NCBI GenBank assembly: GCA_900618425.1
Contig: UZAN01040654.1
Location: forward strand, 6,374-70,373
Direction of reading: 5' to 3'
Length of the DNA stretch: 64,000 bases
DNA from: Echinostoma caproni
Lineage: Eukaryota > Platyhelminthes > Trematoda > Plagiorchiida > Echinostomatidae
Part shown: in pieces, positions 38,013 to 51,149 of the stretch
Position numbering within the stretch: the first letter of the stretch is position 1
Layout of the letters: each line of letters begins with the position of its first letter
Translations under genes and position numbers: made by a program
Notes under the pieces: model-generated
The model's database searches: none
The model's input: the letters and a program-made list of their open reading frames with translations, nothing else
What the model was told of the DNA's origin: nothing

Positions 38013-40644
38013 TAGCATACGCCAAGTGGTCTTGAGAGTAACGCCCAGGTTTCAATAAGATTTTTGTAATCACAAATATACAGTTAATCTTTTTCTGACT
38101 GTGATTTCTCTCGGTTGATCACAGTTCCCTGCGACTGAAACCTTATTAAGTTTATCCACAAACTCTAGTCCTTCAGTATCAGTGTTTTCGTTTTCATTTT
38201 AAACCCAAAAGTACATCGATGAGAAATATGAATAACAGAAGTCAATTATCGTTTTGAAAACTAAACGCCTAACAGTCCTCCGTGTGAATACGCCCTATGT
38301 TCTGTGCAGATCCCGTGTGCTCTGTGATTTCACGCGTCTCATGGTTGCCAACATCCTTAATTTATAGTATATCCGTATCACGAATCTCGTCCTCCGAAAA
38401 GGGCTTGCTTTGCTTTCTTCCCACAGTACAGTTTGTATTCCATATAGTCTCATTAATACCCCCCTCCTGGGGTGGACAGAGCATAATGTTCAGACCACAT
38501 TATCAGACGGCCGAGTAGATGAGGCGAAATACATCAATCGGAACGAAACGCGGGCAACATTCTTATCGAGTTCAGAAATAAACTTATCTCGCATGATTGA
38601 ACGTCAAACAATGTGTATGTGCTTCAGTGACGAGAACCTATTAGGAAACAAGTATTCCACCCTTCCCCATCAACCTATAGCTCAGTTGTGGTAACCGATG
38701 CAAACAGTAGATGAACTGCTGTGAACATTTTGTTCTCCCGATACTGATATATTTTCAAGATAACTCATTGTGAAAAATTGAAACACGGAAGGCATAGATG
38801 CTCAGTGTGTGTTAGCCGCCTATGTATCTATCATATGTACTACTGAGCCAAAGCTATTTTAGGCGAAGAACAAAGTCCAATCAACTATCAACTGCAAACT
38901 GAACAGACCGTATAAATTTGTTTTGTTTTCTATGGCGACTGCTTCACCCGTTCTCAATTCCAACTGTTCGTTTCACCGTGATTAGTCAAGGCAACGAACT
39001 GGAAATTGAAATCTATTCGGTCGGTAGAATGGCCTCGTTATACCTTACACTGTTCCGGTTTATGCGGTCACGTTTATTTCTTTTCTGTTAAACATAGTAA
39101 CTTTATCAAGAAAACAATCACGTAAATGAAAACGACTGAAAACACTTTGAACATGATCAATGGTCAACAATTTTCCAACTGAGATAAACGTCTCGTTCCC
39201 CTGATGACATTCACGAGCGGTAACGGATTGATTTCTTCCCGAAATATGAGATCTGTCACTAACTAGTTGGCGTTCATTGTCGCCTCACATCCACGGTTTA
39301 GAGGAGCCAATCTTATTCGTCCACTGCGGGCTTCTGTTCTTCTGTTCGGCAAAGAAAATCTCTACCGCGGGTTAGAATATTTGGTGGTGGATTGAACTAT
39401 TTTCGAGTGGTCACATTTTGACTAGTAATGCGGTGGTGGTAGCAATCTCATGTTCAAAAGAGCCTATGCGGATACACGATTATCAATGCGATCTCTCAAC
39501 CCAATGATCCAGGTCAAGTCTTTTTTCACACTGTTAGTAAGTACACTGAGTGCCTACTACTGCATTTCGGGTGCCATTTCATTTTAGATCTAGTCAAATC
39601 CATGTTAACAAAGCTGAAAATGGGTATTTGAATACAATTTGATTGTTAGCGCAACGCTGATAAAGATGTATGAATGTATCAATAATATTTGAATGTTTTA
39701 TCGGTCGTACGTGACTAGGCTCAAGCTAGAAGCCGGGGATAGAGCACTCACACGATTCTTTAGGTCTCTAACACTCAAATCTCTCCCCCCCCAGCCGTGT
39801 TTTCCACACATACACACGAGCCTGAACAAAATGAAACGTAAACTCACACCGGTCATGGCAGGCACACACAACAAATATCGATCGAATACTCCGAAATGGT
39901 ACTCGGATGAGAATAAATGTAACTTTCTTGCCTCTGAATCACTGCTAACATACGTCTACTTTGGAAAGAACTCCATTTGGTGGTTTTCGTGATAGCAACC
40001 AAATACGTTGTCCAAGTATAACGCTCACTATTCATAACCAATCGTTGTTGTCAATCAAAACCAAACTCTAGGAAGATAGACCGATTGATTTGGCTTGCAA
40101 GCATCGAAAGACAACACCCTTCACGTATCCCCTGGCAGTGACTTTTTTACGGTAAAGCGAGAATTTGGAATTCACACACCAGTAACTCCAAATGTTTCAG
40201 GGCTTTTTATGAGCTTTTCATGAAACGTTTAGTGTGATAACCGAAAATTTCCCGGGTTCCTGTTTCATCCTGACCAGCAATGCGTAATATTCTCCCGTTC
40301 TTATTGGCACTCGAACAACACATTGAACACGCTCCAATTTCTGACCAATCGCATAGACTGTGAAACATGAACTCTTGTTTTTCCAATAAACATTTTGATG
40401 AAGGGACATGGTTGTTTGTACAATTACACGGAACCTCGCAAAATCATGCGTATTTTTAGTTGGGATCGTTTCAATCGATCAAAGCTAAACTTGTGTGAAA
40501 TTTCCTAAATGGTTTCTTGTAGACCCCAAATCATCCTTTGCACTGGTTATCGATATCACCAATTCACCTACTCTGAATTTCGACACAGACCAGCTCGTAT
40601 AAACGTTTACTCAGCTACCATTGTGCTTGTGCACTCAACAATAG
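38009..40644. other. Non-coding stretch, no gene seen
   Basis: C-runs near 38460 and 39785. Short frames at 38.3-38.7 and 39.7-40.0 kb have no splice support. Confidence 0.4.
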
Positions 40645-40702
40645 AGAGACAGACAGCAGACAGACAGACAGACAAACAGACTGACTGACTGATAAACAGA
40701 CA
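40645..40702. repeat. (AGAC)n/(TGAC)n tract
   Basis: Tetranucleotide run of AGAC with degenerate ends. Confidence 0.85.
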
Positions 40703-42254
40703 GTGGATAACCAGTAAGTTCCGTATTCATCTCGGACCATAAGTGATTTTTATGATCTCTGTGAATCCGCATTTCTTTGTGTTTTCACGTTATGATTTCA
40801 ACGAGAAAGTTGACGAGTGAAGTCCTGTTCAACTAAACTATAGGCCGTTCTGGTAGCATAAAATTCGAAAAAATGAATACCCTTCGTGGATCGATCGGAC
40901 TAGGCTGTGCAAGATCAAATCTGATCGTGTGAACAAATATTTCTTTATTAAAGAACTTCTGCTTCCGTGGTGAACTGAATCTATGCTCTTTGTATTCTAG
41001 TGTGCAAATTCGTGCTTTCCGGATTCAAATAGGAAACTGGATGTGTTCGGTCAATGTTAGGTGAGTGACGTGTCCGTTCCCATGGCTAACCCATTTCCGT
41101 TTGGAAACACTAAATGCTAAAGTGATCTGTCGAAGTTCAGCTGAATCATTTGTGCAAAGGAATCTGACAAACAGAACAGCTCTACCCAGTCCGCTTAGGA
41201 CAAACTGTTTGGTCCGGAAAGAACACCCTCGGCACAGGTTACCGTCATCATGATTTGGCCTGATCTAACTCAATGCTATGCTGTTTTTCTCTTTCAACGC
41301 TTCACTCGTAACACACGACCAAACACTTGGCAGAACTTTTGACTAACCATACACGGGTCTCAGACTCACGTACGGGCTGTGCATGTGAGCACTCAAGGTC
41401 TGTGTGTGTGACACAAACAATGATGGTATCGAGAACACACCGGTTTTCAATTACAAACACACGCAGGTGCGCCCGCGCGCGCTAGCCCGCGTTCGCTAAT
41501 GCTCACAAATACATGTTTGTTCTTGCGTGCAGCTTGTTTATCTGTTGCGTAAACAGCAATCAGTCATCACAGGAGGAGGCGGCGTAATACCACGATGCAG
41601 TTTTGTTCTGCTCTGTTCTGTTTCACACATTACTTTGGACTAAAGCAATTATTATTTTGCACTCTATCGTCCTGTCTGCGGGTGGTACGCGCGCGCGCGC
41701 GCCTACATTTTACCGCGTGGGGTGAGAACCTCGTTGTGTTGTATCGCTGGTGTAACAATCAAAATTGCACGAGGCAGGCAAAAGTCATGAATGGTGGTGT
41801 TCGTTTGAATGGGAAGATAACGAGACCGGTTTGTCAGGTTTTAAGTTATTCACTTCATCGCCCAGGTGTGGCCATTGTGTTCAGGGTAGATCAGATGTGG
41901 CTGAAGCACATCGGCGGTTCGATCACGCCCTGTAAATAGTTTCGTTCGTGCAGAACAGTTTAAATCAAGTGATTTGCTATACATTTAGAATGAGCGGGAA
42001 AGCAAGTTTGCCGAAATCATTCTACATGGCAGATTCACACATGTTGATCTTGTCCATACTGAAGAGTCGTTGGAGCTTTTGAGATCAAAAAGTGAAGCCA
42101 CCTTCAGACAAAAATGATTTACAAGTGATAATTTACTCTCTTCGCCTAACGCAAAACTTTCTATAATAGAGAGATGTTTTACGCGGGTGGCAAATTATTT
42201 CATAATGCAGTTTTAATCATCATCAAAGTGTTTCTTCTCGTTATCACATTGAAT
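40703..42254. other. Non-coding stretch with CG-rich tracts
   Basis: Alternating purine-pyrimidine GC runs near 41470-41480 and at 41688-41702 (GCGCGC). The 114-codon frame at 41595 crosses the GC run and is not called. Confidence 0.4.
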
Positions 42255-42435
42255 TCAGATTAGTCAGCTTCGCTGGTTAGGTCATGTGTTGCTCATACCC
42301 CACCATAGTCCATGGTACCACTCCTTGTTTTGCAGTTGCGACTCCAGGCTGGAAGCAATCTCCCAGAGGTCAACGTATTGCGTGGAAACGAAGCACGAGG
42401 AAATGCACTGAGCCATTAGGTACAATAAGTGTCTG
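42255..42435 (+). mobile_element. LINE 3' tail fragment, frameshifted
   Basis: Plus strand reads ISQLRWLGHVLLIPHHSPWY, then, after a frameshift, GWKQSPRGQRIAWKRSTRKC. These are the LRWLGHVLRM and WK..RGGQ..TW blocks that close RTE-type ORF2 proteins. Only the last part of the ORF is present, as usual for 5'-truncated insertions. Confidence 0.8.
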
Positions 42436-43609
42436 GTGAATTCCAGTTTGGGGTCCAAAAGACTACACAAATGGTTGGTTGTAGACATCAAAAGATATGG
42501 CAACTAACCGACAGCAGTGGCGTTCTTGTTGTCGTTTGCAATCAGATTAGAATGCTCGAAAAGGTTTCTAAGCACAGATTGGTTGTGTTCTGTGTTGTTT
42601 ATTCACTTCCCTCTAATTAGGCCCAGTTGCTATCCATTTTGTACTTTCTCATTCAATTTATGTACATTGGTAGCAATCAGTGAAGTTCGGATCATTGTAT
42701 CGCACTGTACCAGGATGATGATGCTGACGAACCATGTGTCAGGTGCAAATTCCCCTAAATGGCTCCTTAGAAATAAGATTTCATGCACTGTTGAGTGGAT
42801 TACATGTAAAAACGTCTTGGGAAAACTATACAGAGCATGCTGCATCGATTGATCTTTGTTGTTCATTCTATTTCCCTCATTCACTAAACCGTGCAATCTT
42901 TGTGCAAAATATATTGAAACATTCCGGCGATTGGTTTATCGTGCGTGAAAATTAGGATTTTCTCAAGAAAGATGCATTCACTCTGCTCAATTTCAACCAG
43001 TATAGCTTATCACAGTGAACTTACACTAGTTAAGCAGCAAATACTGCTCACTACTACATTGGTTACTGTTTGTAAATCATTCGTGTTTTTTGGTGTTAAT
43101 GCTATTTTTTATTTTGTGAAATGGTCAACCATCTATTTCTCGTTCCTCCAGTTATCTGATATACATGGGTAGGTGCGGAGTCACTCCCGATCCCGGGACT
43201 CAGGGTTGTCAGTTTCAAGTGAATAACCGGACCCCGTGATTGTGGGATGTACCCCATCAGTTGTTGATCACACAACAATTGTGTGTATTAAAAAGGCTTC
43301 AAACTGGGAATGCACAACTGTTGCCATAATCAAAATTGTGATCATATGTATAATTCAGCACAACCTCATAAAATAAGCACATTTGCTTGCATACAAGCAT
43401 GGTGAAATGATGAGCATAAACCCAAAATCCCGTGTGATTTTCTCCATTTGTGTAATTTGTGCCGGAAATTCACATTACCGATCAATTCTGGCAAGAGATA
43501 ACCAACCGTGCAGAGTGCTCTCAAGGCTACTCAGAGGTCTGTGTGTGTGACACGTTCATATTGCCCAATACATCGATTCATGTGGGTCTATCACTTGAAC
43601 ACCGTGTTG
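42436..43609. other. Non-coding stretch, no gene seen
   Basis: Overlapping short frames at 42.5-43.2 kb are Cys/Phe-rich and lack support. Confidence 0.4.
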
Positions 43610-43760
43610 AAGTAGAACAATATAGCTCAGAGGTAAGGGTTTGAAGTCCTAACCCGAAAGTTCGCGGTTTGGGTCCTGATAGAGACACAAAGTGTACGCA
43701 CTGTTGACGAGTCCCAAACGGGACAAAACAGCTGTTCAGTGCTCTTTGTCGGTTATCACA
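43610..43760 (+). repeat. tRNA-related SINE carrying a near-intact hammerhead
   Basis: The A box TAGCTCAGAGG (43623-43633) matches the pol III consensus exactly. The B-box-like GGTTTGGGTCC (43666-43676) has two mismatches. The 43-nt spacing fits a tRNA-derived promoter. The hammerhead follows about 21 nt later. This copy best shows the tRNA origin of the family. Confidence 0.75.
43698..43742 (+). ncRNA. Hammerhead ribozyme with two core substitutions
   Basis: All helices are perfect: stem I GCACTG/CAGTGC (6 bp), stem II GTCCC/GGGAC closing AAAC (5 bp), stem III ACAG/CTGT (loopless), cleavage nucleotide T. The core reads TTGACGA for CUGANGA (C3 to T) and AAAA for GAAA (G12 to A). Both changes hit invariant positions, so the copy should be inactive. 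The stem II sequence is very close to the classic schistosome satellite hammerhead. Confidence 0.75.
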
Positions 43761-45317
43761 AACATTTCCATCGCATGTAAATGCTCAAAATTATGGGGAA
43801 TTACCGATCTCCCGAGGAGTGGAACCCACACCCAAGAACATCAAAAGTGCCTGGTGCCTGTTAACAATCGAATGGGCTAATCCAAGCTTGCTACTATATA
43901 ATAGAAAATATTTTGGAATTTATTCCGGCAGAAATGGATCAAGAATCGTCAAAAATGGAACACGAAGTTGGTTTCAGAGCTTCTTTGCACGTTCAGTGAG
44001 ATTAATTTGAGTTTTAATGTTGACGAGTACGATCGATACCGAAGGAAGTGAAACAGCGCTGTACGGTGTCTCACCGTTGATAAATGAAACCTTGACCCTG
44101 TAATGTGGAACAGAACTTTCCTGAATAAACGGTTTCAGCGGACGGATTCAGTCGCGATCTGAGATGCTACCGGGATTCCGAGTGTATGTCAAACCAACAA
44201 ATCAATTTTAAGCAGTCTTCGTATGTGTTCCCATGGAATTGAAACACGAACCTCATGCTTTAAACCTAAAACGTTTGATGAATTGTGATCTTTATTTTTA
44301 CTTGGATGTTTTTCGCACTCTATGAATCGGAGGTGCGAACAACAACAACAACTGTTCTAGCCCAGTTCTTTTTTTCATTTGAGGTTTGAAAAAAACTGTC
44401 CGAAAATGCCAATCACCAGAACTAGGACAACTACCGGAAATGAAAAAGTACATAATGGGCCACAGATCCATTTGGATCGAAGCAAAATTATTTTCCAACT
44501 GATTCGTTATTCTCTGTCCAGTAGCTCGTATCAAATATTTCAAGGTCAGAATGTTCTGTACGGTTCACGTTCCGCCGTCAGTCTTTACTGTTCCACCTGG
44601 GTCACATGTCAGTCTCTCATCAGATTCTGTGTGCGGCGGAGTGTTGAACTCTATGCAAAATCCATCAAGTTAGTCAAACCACCCAAGATTGATCAATGGA
44701 GGGACCACAAACTGACTATGATGATAGGCAGTTTACCAGATTTTTCACCGGCTCGATAACCGACCATAGGTAATCTGGTTCCACATTGAACGACACTCCA
44801 AACTCGGTGAGAAGCTCGATTTGACCCCAATGCTCGTTGAAATGTTTCACACCCGACAATGGTTACTACTTTGCGACTATTCCACAGCACTGTAGATTTG
44901 ATAAAAGAAGTTGATATCCTCCGAGAACCTAGGGTGCAAATGGAGCGCTTTGAATGGATCAGCATCTCATCTCCTGACAACAAACTTATGACTATACCGC
45001 TTAAAAGAGCAACCTTCGACGTACCAAACTTCTCATCGTTATGGATGCATTAGTGACTGCAAATGAGCTTTATTATGATGAAAGATAATCGTGTAGCTTT
45101 CCGTCGAGCTCACATAAACTCGCCTGTGTTCAGTCGTGTTAGGCTTAACCTACAAATACATTCATCCATCGTCCCTGTAAAACCATGACCTTCCTTAAAA
45201 GCATCACATTTAACTTACGGATTAAGTATCTCGGGAGTTGTTCCCTGGACAGTCTCACTCTGATGTCACACCTCACGGCAGCAGTGAATGGCACATCGAG
45301 CACAAACATACCGTTGC
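43761..45317. other. Non-coding stretch, no gene seen
   Basis: Several overlapping frames at 44.3-45.1 kb on both strands are mutually shadowing. None has splice or family support. Confidence 0.35.
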
Positions 45318-45936
45318 TAATGTATATATTACATTTTTACACAAGTCTGAATCCAAACAAATCTTTACGAAAAAGAAAAACATTATATGATTTGCATATG
45401 GGCGGAATACTGCCAGGTTGCCCAGGCCAAGGCAGGTGAATTTAATTGAGGAATCCACAACTGAAGCCTTCGGCTAGCCAAAGCCTAACCCACAAGGTAG
45501 CTGAGCGGTGTAAAAATCGCAATCCATCGGGGGCCAGCGCCCAGTTCATCGGATCATACGCCCTTCGGACGGCGTCAAACGTCCAAGGTGCCCAATACAC
45601 CTCGATGCCCAATCGAACCGGTGACCACTGCACAACCAAGAAGGCATGTGTGGTTCGTACGCCTCCCCATGGTTGGTTTGGAATCAGGGTTTTTGGCCAA
45701 CACTCCTAGGTGAACTACCAGTGGTTCATCAACCCGGTTATAACCCCGGATGTCTGCTTTTCGTCCTCTCACTTTGGTGGCCAAGTCTTCAGCCATGAGA
45801 AGGCAGTGATTAGGGCTTTCTTAGCAGAGGCTGTTCGTGACGCTTGGTTTAATGGGAGCATTTTGTAAGGTGCAAGGGAATGGGGGCTAGTCATAACCCG
45901 GGACACCCATCCCCGGCCATACTGAGGCTTTGGAGG
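45318..45936 (-). repeat. Copy C of ~610-bp dispersed repeat, full length
   Basis: The longest copy. On the minus strand it runs from CCTCAGTATGGCCGGGGATG to a tail GGATTCAGACTTGTG...TATATAC. Two open frames lie in it: 73 codons from 45796 (MAEDLATKVRGRKADIRGYN) and 65 codons from 45639 (WSPVRLGIEVYWAPWTFDAV). The second overlaps in another frame, so a single ancestral frame may have shifted. No A/B box, terminal inversion or recognised domain. The AT-rich tail suggests retroposition by a LINE. Confidence 0.85.
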
Positions 45937-48929
45937 TGCCAATGTGTGACCATTCCGTCGTGCAAAACTAGGATGAACTCAGAAGGTGTATTCCGGCACT
46001 AGCTCCGCTTACGAGGCATCAGAGTGACGCTATAGCATACATACAAATTACTACTCTCTCTCTCTGTCTCTCAGAGGATACGCAGCATGATTGATTCCTG
46101 TGTGGTGATCATTTCGATTGGGTGCGTGTAACCTCATCCACTCTGTCAAGGGCACACTTTATACACGCACGCACGCCCAAGAGCCGGTCCCCCGTAGCTT
46201 GCTAGCCCCATTAGCGTAGTGTAGCTCAGTCGCACTGACAAGCTTCGCAACATTCTGATCACTAATAGACTTGTTTTTGTGACACGCTGGAATGCGTGAT
46301 TGTGGGTAGAAGGTATTGCCAAACGTTACTATGCCGAACGAGAATGTGGGTTGGAGTGGGCCAGAGTCCTAAGCGGAAACCGCTAAACAACGGCATGCGA
46401 CATCTGAAGTAGGATCAAGGTGACCTCACTTGTCTCGCCCATCAGGTCAAATCGACGAGAGTCCGAGATGAAGATTTCAAAGACGAGAAACGTGGGGAAG
46501 AGCAACCATCAGTTGTGCTCTGTTGGGGTCCACTAGGCTGGGTTAACAAGCCACCGGTCAAAGGAACTTCTAAATAACCGGGTTCTGGTTGACTCCAATG
46601 GATACGACGATACTTCTAACCTGGCGATAGAACCAGAAGGCTGAAATAACAACTGTTCTGGGAATGCGTGACAGAGATAACCGCGTTTAGCTCATCCCAA
46701 CCAGAAGGATGCTCACTTCGGCATTGTGCCAGTTAGAACAACAGCAAGGATCCAACCGTTTGAGCAGAAATCAGCCAATCCTTTGAAAATATTTTACGTT
46801 TCCGAACCGTATTATTAACCACACAAAACATCTGCTGAGAGTTATAAAACCAACATTCACCATTCACCCTAGTTCTACCTCACTCAGTGTTACCACATTC
46901 TCACTGTAACTGATATTAATTGTGCGATTCAGAAGAAGTCTCTTACCAAATTGGTGACTTTCTGTGTACGAAAATGAAACACAATAGAGCAGGTCAGTCA
47001 ACATCAGACAAACACGTGGTTCATATAAGAATATCTATGTTCCCGAATGAAAGACCTTGAATTGCGATCAAAAGATTTATTTGTATAGTCCGAAAAAGTA
47101 AAAGCAGTTCATAGTTACACCGTGCAGCAAGAAGAATTGAATTCAACACTAGCATGAAAACATTTTGTTAAAATGTGCATATCACATAAAAAAGTTTGTG
47201 ATGTTTCAAACTGAGACAAAATACGTTGATTTGCTTTCTCAAATTAAGTTTGATATTCATCAATTAAGGAACTCATTAAATTGATTCAACTATTCGCTTT
47301 TCAAACGCTCTTCTCAAACAAACAACACAGTTTTGTTCAGCCCCCTCCCCTTCTCCTCCAAATTAAGTGACTATTGCAAAAGTGATTTTTTTTTTATTTA
47401 TATAAACGATTTGAACTGGCTTATACATGACAGTCATGCTTGTCCTACGACTGAATAATATCTTAGAACAGCCCACTGACAACCCCTGATTAGCCAGTCT
47501 CAGCAGCATAAATCAAACGAGTCCTGCCTAATGAATGGTTGCACCGATGAACTAAACAGAAAAGCTACCTACCCTCGGAGAAAGAACACACACGTTTCAA
47601 GTAAGTTTTTTCTTTATGTTGCCGGAAACTCTGATTGAGACACGAGTCGAACGGGTACACAAAATGAATAAACCGCTACTCTCGTGCCAATAAATGAAAA
47701 AGGAGGAAGCGCATTATTCAACATCGGTAAAACTATTTAATACGTCGGAGGCAATTTACACAGTTTTAGCTTCGATAAACCAGTCTTCTTGTTTTCTTGC
47801 TGGCACATTAAAATTTCAATCAGACAACATTGAGAAATCGGATAGAATCTCAAGGCAACTGACAACCTCGTGATTGGACGCCAGAAACGTTAAACTTTAG
47901 AATAAATAAAATACTTCATTCCAACACAGAACACCAAACTACTTATCGGAAATTCGTCTAAGCCAGTTGAAAAAGCATTAGATAGTGTGTTGTGGAGGCT
48001 AGAAGTAGCTTCCTCAGTAATAATCATTTAGTAAAATGACCGTAATCTCTGCTCATCTAGAAAGTTTATTTGTGTGTAGACTAACACATTCCTAACCAAA
48101 CATGCCATGAGTTAACCTTCGGGACATTCCGACCAATAAAGTTTGTGCACACAAGCCGGACGAGGAACAACAGGCTTAAACGCGAAAATATCGTACTGAG
48201 TTACATAACGTGAATGGGGCATACTGATCGATAAGTCAGTCAGTACACCAGTCAAGCCTTTTGACACTACTCGATGATAATTTTATGCGAAGCTTCTGAG
48301 AACAAACAAGACAACTATATCAATACGACCGCAGTTTGGAGAGCAGTATCTAATACACAGCTTGATTAGGAGAAGCACAGCATCTCGGTGCATACTGTAC
48401 TTTGTAGGAGTGAAATTAAGCCTGGGTCAAATTTCATACAAAATGAAACGAAATTTTTATATCTCTGAAAAAGAAACAGTTCAATAGTTCAGCAAGTAAA
48501 AGAAATAGAATTTCTGCGAAGAAGGAATGCTTTTACGTTTACCGAATCTCAGCCCTGTAGAGCTGGGCTGCATGACCTACACAATGTCCAAACTTTCCAA
48601 ACATTTTACAGAAATACGCCGGGGATGTGTGTATTATTAGGGTAACAAATGTTGACCCAGGGAAAGATGTAAACCGAGTAACTGGTCAGTTTCCTCGAAC
48701 AATTAGTTGATGAATCGGACAACGGGCAAGCAAGTCTATCAATATCGGATGGTGACAGCATGGGATTCGAAACCAGACGTTGGACTGAGCCAGTCTGTGT
48801 CTACCACTTTCAGATAAATCATCTCCACTAATTTTTTCCTGTTCTAATTGAAATACTATTCACTCTGATGCGTGTGCACTATCTGCTTGGTGGCCACAAA
48901 CGGAGTAGTGGTCTCTCAAGTAAATCACA
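45937..48929. other. Non-coding stretch, includes a GC-richer block
   Basis: A (CT)n tract is at 46053-46073. 46180-46750 is GC-richer than its surroundings and reads like transposon UTR (no ORF, no known motif). 46750-48900 is AT-rich with nothing supportable, apart from a reverse B-box-like motif at 48762-48774. Confidence 0.3.
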
Positions 48930-49259
48930 TCAGTTCACACAAGTAGTCATGCTCCCGCCCATGGAATCCTGATCAAATACAAGGGTAGAAGTTGAGGAGA
49001 ACGGAAAATAGGCAGCCAACCAGGATAAATTCCAAGTAAAGATTATTCTTCCGACACCTAGAGTCTGAATCGTATAGGTAATTGCATGCCGAAAATATTC
49101 CCAAATCTTAAAGAAGCCTACTGGCTCTACAGCTTCACTTTTAATTTGATTATTTCGCAATATGACGTCAAACGCTGTTAGAAAGCATACTGAAGCAGGA
49201 AGGTAGTCCACCCAAGCTTTTCCATCCAGTTCCCGTGCCGAGATTTTCAAAGCAGTTTC
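48930..49259 (-). CDS. Candidate exon, unrecognised
   Basis: Minus strand: an AG acceptor (TTTTGACAG) is followed by an open frame reading ALKISARELDGKAWVDYLPA, SVCFLTAFDVILRNNQIKSE and VGFFKIWEYFRHAITYTIQT. A possible donor (CTAG followed by GTGTCG) lies after IQTL; otherwise the frame runs to TGA at 48930. Varied, protein-like composition, but the polypyrimidine tract is weak and no domain is recognised. Confidence 0.28.
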   Translation of the reverse strand, partial: ETALKISARELDGKAWVDYLPASVCFLTAFDVILRNNQIKSEAVEPVGFFKIWEYFRHAITYTIQTLGVGRIIFTWNLSWLAAYFPFSSTSTLVFDQDSMGGSMTTCVN

Positions 49260-51149
49260 CTGTCAAAATTCTCTGGCACATTCTTATTTCATTTTTCATC
49301 TCATTAATTCATAAAATTGAAAAACACAGTGATTTTGAAAATTAAATTTGAATCGCTTTCCATACCTTAATCGAAAGGACAACTAAAATCCCCTGCTTTC
49401 AAATTACTGCAAATCGTTTCTCGCAGCTCGGGTAAACTGAACTCCATCTTGCCTATTTTCCGGGCTTGGAAATTTACTTACAAACGTTTCATCACCAACC
49501 GAGATGACATGGTCAGTGCTTGTGAAGTGGCTTCACCACATGCTGTGTGATAAAAATATAACTAACAAACTAATTTAGCCATCTGCTAAATTTTATTCTT
49601 CTCTGTTCATAAAACAGTGTGCTAGTAATTACGAAATTGGTAACAAGATTGATGTGTGAAGTTTCTTGTTTTAGACTCTTTCCTGTGTGATAAGAATGGT
49701 GATTTGGTTTATCTTTTCTCGGATGAAAAAAAGATCAAAATGCCTTCGTTCACTTTGAAATCGCAGTCTCATAGCAGGTGAATGAGTTATTTTGGCCTCT
49801 CAAAAAACAGCTGTTGATCAAAGGATGCACTGATGTGATCCCATTGCACAAAACACCCCTGAGGTTCACGAGGTGCATGTGGAAAGCCATTGGTTGTCTG
49901 TGATAGTCTGTCAGGAATCATAAGTTCCATTGATTTTCCATAAATGTCTCATCAATCCAGATCAGGTTTCAAACCCCCGGGGAATCGATTGATTGTGCTG
50001 GTAAAAACAGTGCAAGTTATCTGTCTGTTCCATATGTTAGGCTACGTGTTTCAGCTAAACAAAGAAAGAAAAACCAGATCACACAATCTAAAAATCTATT
50101 TCACAACCTACGAACCGATGAATTAGTCCGCGTCATGCTTCATGATTTGTCCGTGATTTAGTCATTGGTCAGTGTGTCTCGAACGCTCCGACAACTACGG
50201 ATTCTGTGCTGCCAAAAGTGAATGCGATTTCAGGAATACAATTTACAATCGAAAAATTTATACAATTAAGAACAGTGCCTTTTTTGTTCGCCTGCAATCA
50301 TTTCAGAGTTTTTCACGATTATAGAATGTGACTTCAGTTATACAATCGATCCAAGTAACTGATCCTCAAAAGGATTGACGCCACATGTTTTTCGGTAAGT
50401 GAGCTGTCGAAAATGATGATTTAACTGAGATCAATACCAATTACGTTGTTATTTTCACTGGTTCCCACACTTCATACAATTAGTCTATTAAAATTTCCGC
50501 TGTACAGTGATCAATTGGACGTAATAAGCAAACCTTCCTGTTTTTTGGCAATTTTGCAGGTGAGTATTGTCACAAGTATTCATCTTGTAGTGCAGTCTGT
50601 CACTGGAAAACATTGTTACGCTAAAGCAAATAAAATCGCAAACTAACAGGAGAACCAAACCAGTGAGTGTTTGCAGCGCCCGTATGTGTAAACTTTATGC
50701 CCTTTGCTAACCACGATGGAGTCGAACTCTCTCAGACCTGAGTACCGTAATCCGAGCATTCGCTTAACGTTTTGAGACACGGCCCTGGACTACCTGGACT
50801 ATTTGAATAGAAAAGCCAAAAACACAGGTTTGCATAATGTATCCTGGATCATTTCACTGCATCTGTACACATGCATACTGCATACGTGCATACTTGGACT
50901 ATTCCGTGAACGCTCTCCAACAAACTACTAGGAAAAACCTCGACCTCGAACAATGGTTGAGAGTTATTCAGTACCCCCAATCGGTCTGAATGTGACAACA
51001 CACGTTGCATCTAAAATAACTATTTCGAGACCTATGCAAAACAATGCTTGCTACACCCAAACATCTGTTAAAATGGCGGGCAACCTATATCTGGGTTGAA
51101 AGTACTGATAAGCAATGAGTATACCATCGATTTCCAGTGGCTTTCTCGT
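49260..51149. other. Non-coding stretch with one tRNA-like trace
   Basis: On the minus strand GAGTTCGACTCC (50718-50729) is a perfect B-box core. About 60 nt upstream the sequence is loosely tRNA-Ser/Leu-like, but it does not fold into a proper cloverleaf with a CCA-ready acceptor. Probably SINE debris. Nothing else is seen. Confidence 0.35.

Noticed and set aside
41595..41939. 114-codon frame with a Cys-rich start
   Set aside because: It runs through a GCGCGC tract; no signal peptide logic and no homology seen.
44027..44070. Possible sixth hammerhead (TTGACGAG ... GAAACAGCGCTGTA)
   Set aside because: The core-like words are in order, but stem I does not pair and stem II is absent, so it may be chance or a very old copy.
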